DNA of 64,000 bases from Candidatus Melainabacteria bacterium (GTDB lineage Bacteria > Cyanobacteriota > Vampirovibrionia > Obscuribacterales > Obscuribacteraceae), in contig JAFKGK010000002.1 in NCBI GenBank assembly GCA_017307165.1, positions 540,817-604,816 on the forward strand. The letters run 5' to 3'. This document shows, in pieces, positions 26,601 to 33,217 of this stretch (its first letter is position 1; each line of letters starts with the position of its first letter). Both the position numbers and the translations under genes were made by a program. The notes beneath the pieces were generated by a model that saw nothing but the letters and a program-made list of their open reading frames with translations, was not told the DNA's origin and made no database searches.

Positions 26601-26787
26601 GACGGTGGGGACGGGTTTTCCGTCGTTTACTGGTGGGCCGTTGCGCTATGCTGATGGGATGGGCATCGGGACTTTGATCGGCAAGCTGGAGGATGTGTAT
26701 AAGCATCAGCCGGCTGGTCGGGAGTGTTCGTATTTGCTAAAAGCCATGCGGGATAGCAATAGGCGGTTTTATAGCTCGGGGGATTAG
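23605..26787 (+). CDS. fadJ: FadB/FadJ-type multifunctional fatty-acid oxidation protein with extra N-terminal domain
   Basis: 1060 residues from the ATG at 23605 (GAGAG upstream); FadJ is usually ~710. Residues ~355-660 are an enoyl-CoA hydratase/isomerase: FISGADLHE, HGTCLGGGLEAALCADIR (about 469), GLPEVRLGLIPGLGGTQR. Residues ~670-1040 are 3-hydroxyacyl-CoA dehydrogenase: GIVGSGTMGLDIA (Rossmann, about 675), NTSSIELLEL, HFFYPVDKMQLVEV, GFLVNRLL. Together they catalyse two middle steps of beta-oxidation. The first ~350 residues are extra. They include a stretch like DUF4388/PATAN-type regulatory domains (LELAAFTGTLKAR, LLYRGRVVGAIYG). An ATG at 24667 with AGAGGA 9 bases upstream could start a normal-length FadJ on its own. 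No thiolase gene is adjacent. Confidence 0.9.
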   Translation: MSDPTAKEPLQTRESAPAPYKPGQGVMCRIESAEPGGYLATVLGIGGPPLANPENDAAPVLKAFVPSSEPLRIGQIIPATFVCMHGNKALMTFAYMLGTTERVQHSTAPDSENAFAIWVDSYPSSQKLRRAVDIIMPSLSGKLLHELTCRDCDVDALLRDLELAAFTGTLKARSESLKSRSAMLLYRGRVVGAIYGRKDLNEPLDIQKSLALIKGDLKNADTLIQVYELPQNVVLSMSAIFLGCPVTNDGSLDVKDFVDTTLMSMRLSGEMGCITIAHEAQRPDILLFIDRGDLTGGFEIETTTYETERTTLDAHIAAADAALLDVHMLPEQMLSDQMTFGYKLTDGQDRGNTKMITNPTIDYKGESLALETDADGVAILWFDNPGSVNSLSTAVLNELTEVVSLLEKSADRIKIVVMASKKKDQFISGADLHEIMGFKNEGEALKLSSDGQAAFNRLANLKQTTIAAVHGTCLGGGLEAALCADIRLASDHPSTLIGLPEVRLGLIPGLGGTQRLPRLIPVRQAIEFILNSDAVDAHKALEMGIVDRISASNNEDLIEAARKLGREILTGYIFERAPRPAEKPEKLKTVFATMERSIRIRLKGHYPAPIQAIAAVRHAVESPLAAGLAFEAEAFAGLAISRQSSNLIQLFFSHDFIARSAERSATKNGGTIIQNLGIVGSGTMGLDIAKLALHKGLYVTLKTSHADKIAELHEFFAQHGYPTDKVRVTGDYADLKDCDVVLEAVLEEPELKRQVLGEIERAVSETCVILTNTSSIELLELGQDLQHPERFAGTHFFYPVDKMQLVEVINHPSTNAKSGAKALGLACLLKKVPISVQDSNGFLVNRLLTVLLLEAARMYEEMTPVNWIEDAALAFGLPMGPFNLMDELGADLCFSVARRLHRTLGDRFAPPTSLKAAEDAGIKGKYFGKGFYVWDEKGRKGDLSPEFAGMKYTKVAAEKADAETLEKIQNRLILPMIDEASRCLEEKVVRKPRELDLALTVGTGFPSFTGGPLRYADGMGIGTLIGKLEDVYKHQPAGRECSYLLKAMRDSNRRFYSSGD

Positions 26788-26829
26788 AGATGTAGCGGGG
26801 CCGCAATTAATTCATCTCTCAGCCCCCCA

Positions 26830-26963
26830 TATCCTTTTTTCAAAAACTCTCAATTAACCAAAAAACCGGTGACAACAGTGTACAAGTGGCGACAACTTAG
26901 TCACCTCTAGTCCACTGTTGTCGCCAATTTTTGAGTTAGTTACGCATTTTCAAAATCGAGATA
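26830..26963. repeat. Copy C of the palindromic repeat
   Basis: Same orientation as copy A: left end TATCCTTTTTTCAAAA, core start GGTGACAACAGTGTACAAGT (26868-26887), central GTGGCGACAACTTAGTCACC, closing CCACTGTTGTCGCC, right end AAAATCGAGATA. Stem positions vary between copies while pairing is largely kept. It lies just after the fatty-acid oxidation gene, before a 37-codon ORF. Confidence 0.85.
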
Positions 26964-27115
26964 GGGCTCCCGCACCGCCAACCAATCTAAACGATTTCAC
27001 ACTTGACTAACTATCCAACCACCCATATGCTGATTCTAAAGGAAACCTTAATCGGCCTCCTAGCCATGCGCATTGACGCAAGGCAGGCCATTAATGGTTG
27101 CATAAGGTGCATAAA

Positions 27116-27229
27116 ATGGAAGAAATCATCTGCGTCGTCAGCATCCCCGTTATCTATGCAGTCTCCTTTTCTCTGGGACGTCTCTTTGACACGGCCCTCG
27201 AACGCCGCTGGCCCACCGACACGATTTAA
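27116..27229 (+). CDS. Possible 37-residue single-span membrane protein
   Basis: A short frame with an AAGG ribosome-binding site 8 bases before the ATG. It encodes an acidic N-terminus (MEEIIC), one hydrophobic span (VVSIPVIYAVSFSLG) and a short basic tail (LERRW...). The composition fits a small membrane protein; a longer frame from 27003 in another reading frame has poor composition and was not used. It lies between repeat C and the ribokinase-family gene. There is no homology evidence. Confidence 0.4.
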   Translation: MEEIICVVSIPVIYAVSFSLGRLFDTALERRWPTDTI

Positions 27230-27303
27230 GCAGCCCTACCCCCACACCTCTCCCCCGCTCTGATCGGCTAAAATACTAGCTTCATAGAGCGGGAGCATAA
27301 GCT

Positions 27304-28245
27304 TTGAAAAGCAGATTACTCATCGTGGGCAGTCTCAGCATCGATCTGGTGCTCGAGGTCCCCCGTTTGCCAGCCAAAGGCGAAACCATCATCGGCTCAT
27401 CATTTGAGACATTTTGCGGCGGCAAGGGCAATAACCAGACCGTTGCCGCTGCCCGCGCTGGAGCTGACGTCATGCTGCTCGGCAAGACCGGCCAGGACGA
27501 GTATGGTCAGCGACTGCGTGACACATTGATTGGCGAGGGCGTCGACATCACTCATCTCATGGCCGACTCTACTCAAAAGACCGGCATCGCCAATATTTGG
27601 GTCGGCCCTACCGGCGAAAACTCCATCGTTATCGTCCCCAACAGCAATCACGCCCTGCGCCCCCAGGACATCACCGATCGTGCCGAGATCTTTACCAGCG
27701 CCGCTGTTGTGCTCATGCAACTCGAAAGCCCCTTTGACACCGCTGCCCAAGCCGCTCAACTAGGCCGCCAGCACGGCGCAAAGGTCGTCCTCAACCCAGC
27801 CCCCGCCCCAATCGACGGCAAGCTACCCGAGCAGATCTTGCGCAATCTCGATTTTATCGTCCCGAACGAAACCGAATGCGAACTACTCACCGGCATCGCC
27901 CCCAACGACGAGACACAGTGCCACAAAGCACTCGACGCGCTCCTCGCCTTAGGCGTAGACACAGCCATCATTACCCTCGGCGAACGCGGCGCTGTCTACA
28001 AGACGCGCGGCATGTCCGCCCCCATCTACAAAGCCGCACACGAAGTCGAGGTCAAAGACACCACCGCAGCTGGCGACGCGTTTTGTGGCGCTCTCTGCGG
28101 AGCGATGGCCGCCGGCAAATCTCTCGATATAGCACTCGATTACGCTCTCGCCGCCGGTTCGCTGGCTTGCACCAAGTCTGGTGCGGTGCCTTCATTGCCG
28201 GATAAAGCAGCGATCGAAAAGTTGATGACGCACGCAAAAATCTAA
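27304..28245 (+). CDS. rbsK: Ribokinase (PfkB-family sugar kinase)
   Basis: 313 residues from a TTG start (TTG AAA AGC) with GGGAG 8 bases upstream. Motifs of the PfkB/ribokinase family: GSLSIDLVLEVPRLPAKGET near the N-terminus, FCGGKGNNQTVAAARAGADV (signature 1), VLNPAPAP, FIVPNETECELLTG, ITLGERGAVYK and the C-terminal signature DTTAAGDAFCGAL with the catalytic Asp. Ribokinases phosphorylate D-ribose at O5 in the cytoplasm. The sequence is closest in style to ribokinase, but related sugar or nucleoside kinases share these motifs and no ribose transporter is next to it. tex follows 39 bp downstream and may share the transcript. Confidence 0.88.
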   Translation: MKSRLLIVGSLSIDLVLEVPRLPAKGETIIGSSFETFCGGKGNNQTVAAARAGADVMLLGKTGQDEYGQRLRDTLIGEGVDITHLMADSTQKTGIANIWVGPTGENSIVIVPNSNHALRPQDITDRAEIFTSAAVVLMQLESPFDTAAQAAQLGRQHGAKVVLNPAPAPIDGKLPEQILRNLDFIVPNETECELLTGIAPNDETQCHKALDALLALGVDTAIITLGERGAVYKTRGMSAPIYKAAHEVEVKDTTAAGDAFCGALCGAMAAGKSLDIALDYALAAGSLACTKSGAVPSLPDKAAIEKLMTHAKI

Positions 28246-28284
28246 CACGTCAAATAAATAACAACAAAAAGGACCACAGCCCAC

Positions 28285-30507
28285 ATGACCTCCAGCACTA
28301 CTGATATCGAAAAAACGCCAGACACCAAAAAGCCTGCCGCCAAAGCCACCGACTGGTCCGCGGACATCGCGCGCGAGCTAAAGATCAACCAGCACCAGGT
28401 AGTAGCCACACTCACCTTGCTCGGCGAAGACTGCACCGTCCCCTTTATCGCCCGCTACCGCAAAGAAGCCACCGGCTCCCTCGACGAAGTCATGATCACC
28501 TCCATCCGCGACCTAAACGAAAAATGGACGCAGATGGAAAAGCGCAAAGAAGCCATTTTCAAATCGCTCAAAGAGCGCGACTTGCTCACCACCGAGCTAG
28601 AGACCAAGCTCAATGCCGCCAAAACCGTCAACGAGCTCGAAGACATCTATCTGCCCTTTAAGCCTAAGCGCAAGACCAAGGCATCGCAAGCCAGGGAGAA
28701 AGGGTTGGAGCCTCTGGCGGAGGAGATTTTCAATTACCGGATCAAGGATGTGACCCCGCGGCTCAAAGATTTTGTCGATGCCGAAAAAGGCGTCAAAACA
28801 CCGCAAGACGCCCTCCAGGGTGCCAAAGACATCATGGCCGAATGGATGAGCGAAAATCAGCATGTACGCAAAGAGCTACGCAATTATTGGTCCAAGCACA
28901 GCGTGATCACTTCTAAAGTGGCCAAGGGCAAGGAGCAGGACGGACAAAAGTTTAAAGACTATTTTGACTGGAGCGAAAAAATCGCCGCCGCACCATCGCA
29001 CCGCATACTCGCAATGTTTAGAGGAGAGGCCGAAGGCTTTATCAAGCTCACCATTGCGCCCGATGACGAAGAAGCCCTCATCATCATGGATAAGCAGTTT
29101 ATGTGCGGCGAGACAGAAGCCGCCAAAATCATAGAGGTCACCATCGAAGACGCCTACGACCGCCTGCTGGCACCATCAATGGAGACCGAAGTGCGTGCAG
29201 AGCTCAAAAAGCGCGCCGACGAAGAAGCCATCAAAGTCTTTACCCGCAACCTGCGTGAGTTGCTGATGGCACCGCCCCTGGGGCAACACTCTATCATGGC
29301 AGTCGATCCAGGGTTCAGGACGGGCTGCAAGGTGGTTTGCTTGAGCGCTCAAGGCGATCTTTTGCATCACGACGTGATATATCCGCACATGGAAGGCAGC
29401 GGCGAAGGCGCGCGCCAGTCCAAGATGACGGCGGCTGCAAAGATGCTGGACCTTTCTAAAAAGCACAACGTTGTCGCCATCGCGGTAGGCAATGGGACGG
29501 CTGGTCGGGAAACGGAGGATTTTCTCCGCAAGCTCCCATGGGCCGAGGCCGGCCTGGACGCACCGCAGATAGTGATGGTCAATGAAAGTGGCGCGTCGAT
29601 TTATTCGGCTTCGGATGTGGCGAGGGAGGAGTTTCCTGATTATGACCTCACCGTGCGTGGTGCGGTGTCGATCGGCAGGCGATTGATGGACCCTCTGGCC
29701 GAGCTAGTCAAGCTGGATCCAAAATCGATCGGTGTCGGTCAGTATCAGCACGATGTCGATCAAAACGCGCTGCAGCAGAGCCTAGACGATACCGTTATGT
29801 CCTGCGTCAACTCGGTTGGCGTGGAGCTCAATACGGCTTCCAAGGAGCTGTTGAGCTATGTTTCGGGTCTGGGTAAGCAGATCGCGGGAAATATCGTAAA
29901 GCATAGGCAGGAAAATGGTGCTTTTGGATCGCGGGCAGAGCTTAAAAAAGTGGCTCGTCTGGGGCCAAAGGCTTTTGAGCAATGCGCAGGATTTTTGCGT
30001 ATCCGCGAGGCAAAAAATCCTCTAGATGCCAGTGCCGTCCACCCCGAAAGCTACAAAGTCGTAGAGACCATGGCCAAAGACCTGGGCGTGGATGTGGCAA
30101 AATTGATGCAGGATGCGGAGCTGCGTAAGCGGATCGATCTGCAAAAATACGTGACGGATAAAGTGGGCTTGCCGACCTTGAAAGACATCGTACAAGAGTT
30201 GGAAAAGCCCGGTCGCGACCCGCGTGCTCAGCTAGAGGCGATGGCTTTTGCAGAGGGTGTGCATTCGATGGATGATCTGCACGAAGGCATGGTCTTGCCG
30301 GGTATCGTGACTAATGTCACTGCCTTTGGTGCTTTTGTCGATATCGGCGTGCACCAGGATGGGCTGGTGCATGTGTCGCATATGGCGGATAGATTTATCA
30401 AAGATCCAAATGAAGTGGTGGCCGTGGCGCAAAAAGTGCAGGTGACGGTGCTGCAGGTGGATAAGGCAAGGAAGAGGATTTCGTTGTCGATGAAGAAGCA
30501 GGGGTAG
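28285..30507 (+). CDS. tex: Tex family transcription accessory protein (S1 RNA-binding)
   Basis: 740 residues, close to the usual Tex length. The N-terminal HTH-like part has LKINQHQVVATLTLLGEDCTVPFIARYRKEATGSLDE. The YqgF-like core shows SIMAVDPGFRTGCKVVCL and AIAVGNGTAGRETEDFL. The helix-hairpin-helix region has NTASKELLSYVSGLGKQIAGNIVKHR. The C-terminal S1 domain is GMVLPGIVTNVTAFGAFVDIG...DGLVHVSHMADRF. Tex proteins bind RNA and the RNA polymerase complex and affect transcription. An intrinsic terminator follows at 30578. Confidence 0.95.
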   Translation: MTSSTTDIEKTPDTKKPAAKATDWSADIARELKINQHQVVATLTLLGEDCTVPFIARYRKEATGSLDEVMITSIRDLNEKWTQMEKRKEAIFKSLKERDLLTTELETKLNAAKTVNELEDIYLPFKPKRKTKASQAREKGLEPLAEEIFNYRIKDVTPRLKDFVDAEKGVKTPQDALQGAKDIMAEWMSENQHVRKELRNYWSKHSVITSKVAKGKEQDGQKFKDYFDWSEKIAAAPSHRILAMFRGEAEGFIKLTIAPDDEEALIIMDKQFMCGETEAAKIIEVTIEDAYDRLLAPSMETEVRAELKKRADEEAIKVFTRNLRELLMAPPLGQHSIMAVDPGFRTGCKVVCLSAQGDLLHHDVIYPHMEGSGEGARQSKMTAAAKMLDLSKKHNVVAIAVGNGTAGRETEDFLRKLPWAEAGLDAPQIVMVNESGASIYSASDVAREEFPDYDLTVRGAVSIGRRLMDPLAELVKLDPKSIGVGQYQHDVDQNALQQSLDDTVMSCVNSVGVELNTASKELLSYVSGLGKQIAGNIVKHRQENGAFGSRAELKKVARLGPKAFEQCAGFLRIREAKNPLDASAVHPESYKVVETMAKDLGVDVAKLMQDAELRKRIDLQKYVTDKVGLPTLKDIVQELEKPGRDPRAQLEAMAFAEGVHSMDDLHEGMVLPGIVTNVTAFGAFVDIGVHQDGLVHVSHMADRFIKDPNEVVAVAQKVQVTVLQVDKARKRISLSMKKQG

Positions 30508-30577
30508 TAGGGCGCGGGTTTGGTGCTGTTTAGTGCGGGCGTGGGCGCTTAATGCGCGGGCGCTGACGGGGCGCGGG

Positions 30578-30606
30578 GCATCCCCTCCCGGGGGTATGCT
30601 TTTTAT
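30578..30606 (+). terminator. Rho-independent terminator after tex
   Basis: Hairpin GCATCCCC-TCC-CGGGGGTATGC with a one-base bulge, followed at once by TTTTTATTT. It lies 70 bp after the tex stop and before the gene at 30883. The remaining ~275 bp up to that gene hold no ORF or structure that I can support. Confidence 0.7.
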
Positions 30607-30882
30607 TTGGCCGATTTACTTCTTTTTGGCACTGAGTTGCAAAACGCTACTTTGTCTAAATTACCAACCAAAAGTCAAAGGCTAAAATCCCAAAACCTTT
30701 GCCCACAACCCACTTTGATTTCTGAAAAATTTTGACTAATTTTCCAGACACATAAAAATGCAGGTCAAGCGGAGCTTTTGGGACTATTTGCAGAGTTAGA
30801 TATTCGCAAAAATTTCCAACGCTTTTTAATAAATGCATTCAAAACTCCGCCTTAGGGTAATTTTGAGGCCTAGGATAAAAAT

Positions 30883-31947
30883 ATGGCAAAGCCAGTCGAC
30901 ACCCAAGAGCATTTAATGCGAGATGCCTTTTATGGCATCCTCATCGGCTCCGCCTGTGGAGACGCCTACGGATTTTTCTTTGAGGGCATGACCGCCGACA
31001 AGGTCTCAAGCTCCGGCAAAGACATCTTGCGCTTTCACATCCTTGGGCCCACTGGCTTTATCTCCGATGACACCGAATTGCTCGCAATCACCGCACGCGC
31101 ATTGATCACTTCCGCCAATAATGATGATTTGCTTTACAAACATTTTAAAAAGGCTTTGCTGGCTTGGTTTTTCACCCTTCCCTTTGGTATCGGCCGCGGT
31201 ACCTATCAGGCTTGCCTTAAGATCATGTGCGGCGCGCGCCACACAGGCAGCCGATCCGCTGGTAACGGGCCTGCATTGCGCGCGGCTATAATCGGAGCCT
31301 ACTTTTTTGACAATCGCGATAAAATGCAGCGCGTGGTACAGGCGAATGCGGGCATCACACACACTGATCCCCGTGCCGTCCAGGCCGCAATGTATGTTGC
31401 CGCTCTCGCTGCGGACGCCACCAATGCTCGTATGCTAGGCACCGAGCTTGATTGGCCCACGACATGCAAGAGACATCTGGAAGTCTTTTGCGACAGGCAG
31501 ATGTTCAAGGCGACAAGCAGGGCAATCGATCTGGCAGCAGAGCCGGCCGTATCACAGCGAGTTGCCGCTCAAGAGATCGGCACGACTGGCTTTGCTGTAC
31601 ACGCGCTGCCATGGGTCGTTTACAACCTGTGTAAAAACCAACCAATCGATCGAGCGATCTGCGACGCTGTCACCGGTGGTGGCGACACGGACTCCAATGC
31701 GGCACTCGTTGCATCGCTCATCGGGGCGGCTCGGGGTGGTGCATCAATCCCTCCGCAACTATATGCATCCATCGACGAAGGACCGTTTGGGCCTAAAGAC
31801 TTGGCTGTTTTGGCCAATCTCCTCAGCAAAGCCAAATCCACAAAAGTGGTGCTCCCGCGCTGCAATTGGCTGCACATGTTGGCGCGCAATGTGTGCCTGA
31901 TACCAGTATTACTCTTTCATGCCACCATGAGACTCGTAAAGGGTTGA
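30883..31947 (+). CDS. ADP-ribosylglycohydrolase family protein
   Basis: 354 residues. The DraG/ARH pattern is clear: GSACGDAYGFFFEG near the N-terminus, FISDDTELLAITARAL with metal-binding Asp62, Asp63 and Thr64, and the C-terminal metal motif GGDTDSNAALVASLIGAARG (Asp268, Asp270). These enzymes use two Mg/Mn ions to remove ADP-ribose from proteins or free conjugates. An unusual hydrophobic C-terminal stretch (LARNVCLIPVLLFHATMRLV) could be a membrane tail. The gene stands alone; there is no ADP-ribosyltransferase next to it. Confidence 0.88.
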   Translation: MAKPVDTQEHLMRDAFYGILIGSACGDAYGFFFEGMTADKVSSSGKDILRFHILGPTGFISDDTELLAITARALITSANNDDLLYKHFKKALLAWFFTLPFGIGRGTYQACLKIMCGARHTGSRSAGNGPALRAAIIGAYFFDNRDKMQRVVQANAGITHTDPRAVQAAMYVAALAADATNARMLGTELDWPTTCKRHLEVFCDRQMFKATSRAIDLAAEPAVSQRVAAQEIGTTGFAVHALPWVVYNLCKNQPIDRAICDAVTGGGDTDSNAALVASLIGAARGGASIPPQLYASIDEGPFGPKDLAVLANLLSKAKSTKVVLPRCNWLHMLARNVCLIPVLLFHATMRLVKG

Positions 31948-32254
31948 ACTATTTCGCCCCGAAGTACGTCCAAACATATACCAACCGCACCGACCGGCTA
32001 TACCGACGCGGCACATTCATATATAAATTTTGGATTTTTGCGACTAAGCGGTTCGGTTTGAGGGCAGATTATTATCAGCAGTTAGATTGGCGTCTCGGTA
32101 TCATCGGATCCCTTTAGCTTCACTTTTTTTTCGTTATCCTCAGATCGGTAGGCTGTAGCTAAAATGCAGTCACAGCCATCATTTAAGAAAGGGTTTGCAA
32201 ATATGCTGACCTTTCTATTTAGTGGCGTCCGATCCAATACAATCGGGTATTTTC
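31948..32254. other. Intergenic region without recognised feature
   Basis: About 300 bp between the ADP-ribosylglycohydrolase and the next lipoprotein gene. A short in-frame run of codons exists, but with no start signal or coding character. I see no hairpin terminator or repeat. Confidence 0.4.
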
Positions 32255-33193
32255 ATGACACGATCTATTGTGCCATCACTATGTGTTGCCATTACTGCAC
32301 TTTCAATAGCCGCATGCAGCCTGGATTTTAGTCCCGCGCTAGCAGCCGACATCCATTATGACAAGACATCGTTAAACCGCGCATTGACTGCAGCAATCTC
32401 AGATGAGATCAACGGCCGCGAGACAAAAGCCCGAGATACGTTTACTGCAATCGTCAAGGCAGACTTGCCACCGGATTTGAGGCATCTGCAAACCCGCGCA
32501 AAGATCAGATTGACGCGGTCGCAAGTAGCCGCTGGAGATCTGTCGGCTACTCGTTGCGACGTAAGCAGTCTCGTCAATCTGGCCAGGCGCGACTCTAACG
32601 CCAACACAGAGATAGTTGTCGATTTGGATGATTTGGCTAATGCATATCTAGAGAGCTATCAAATGATCAACCGCGATAGCGTCGCTCCATTGATCAATTG
32701 TGTCCAGATACGTCGATTTATCAGTCCAAATCATGCCCACATCGGCGAGGTTTATCGCAAACTCAAAGAGCATGAGCAATTGCACGGCAATCTTACAAAG
32801 GCGATCACTTGGCAAAAAGAAGCCACCAATATCTCATCACAATTTCCACCTGGCAAAAAACAAATGGAGATCATCGACCGTAGTACTCTGATCAATCTTT
32901 ATCTCAGCACTCAGCAATGGAACGAAGCCGAGATCCAGGGCACCAAAATAATCGATCTATGTCAGCGTCTCAATTGCTGCAAGACGCATGTACCAGCCGC
33001 CGAGTATGCCATTGGCTGCGCACAACTTTCCAGGCACCAATACCGCGAGGCGATTGCCACTCTACAAAAAGCAAGAGAAGATGCGTTAAAGGCAACAATC
33101 GATCTCAAAGCCGTCGCCAAATTATGCGAAGAAAAGCTCAAGATCGCCCAAGCCGAAATGAGCAAAGTCGCTTTTGATGGCCACAAACATTAA
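32255..33193 (+). CDS. Lipoprotein with TPR-like repeats
   Basis: 312 residues from the ATG at 32255; an upstream start at 32222 would add residues before the signal sequence. The N-terminus MTRSIVPSLCVAITALSIAACS ends in a good lipobox (SIAAC), so it is probably a membrane-anchored lipoprotein. The mature protein is helical with TPR-like units (YRKLKEHEQLHGNLTKAITWQKEATN, LINLYLSTQQWNEAEIQGTKI, AIGCAQLSRHQYREAIATLQKAREDAL). It converges with the LysM gene at 33218, with 24 bp between stops. Probably a protein-protein scaffold in the envelope; partner unknown. Confidence 0.75.
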   Translation: MTRSIVPSLCVAITALSIAACSLDFSPALAADIHYDKTSLNRALTAAISDEINGRETKARDTFTAIVKADLPPDLRHLQTRAKIRLTRSQVAAGDLSATRCDVSSLVNLARRDSNANTEIVVDLDDLANAYLESYQMINRDSVAPLINCVQIRRFISPNHAHIGEVYRKLKEHEQLHGNLTKAITWQKEATNISSQFPPGKKQMEIIDRSTLINLYLSTQQWNEAEIQGTKIIDLCQRLNCCKTHVPAAEYAIGCAQLSRHQYREAIATLQKAREDALKATIDLKAVAKLCEEKLKIAQAEMSKVAFDGHKH

Positions 33194-33217
33194 AAGCCGC
33201 ACTAACACAAACCAAGC

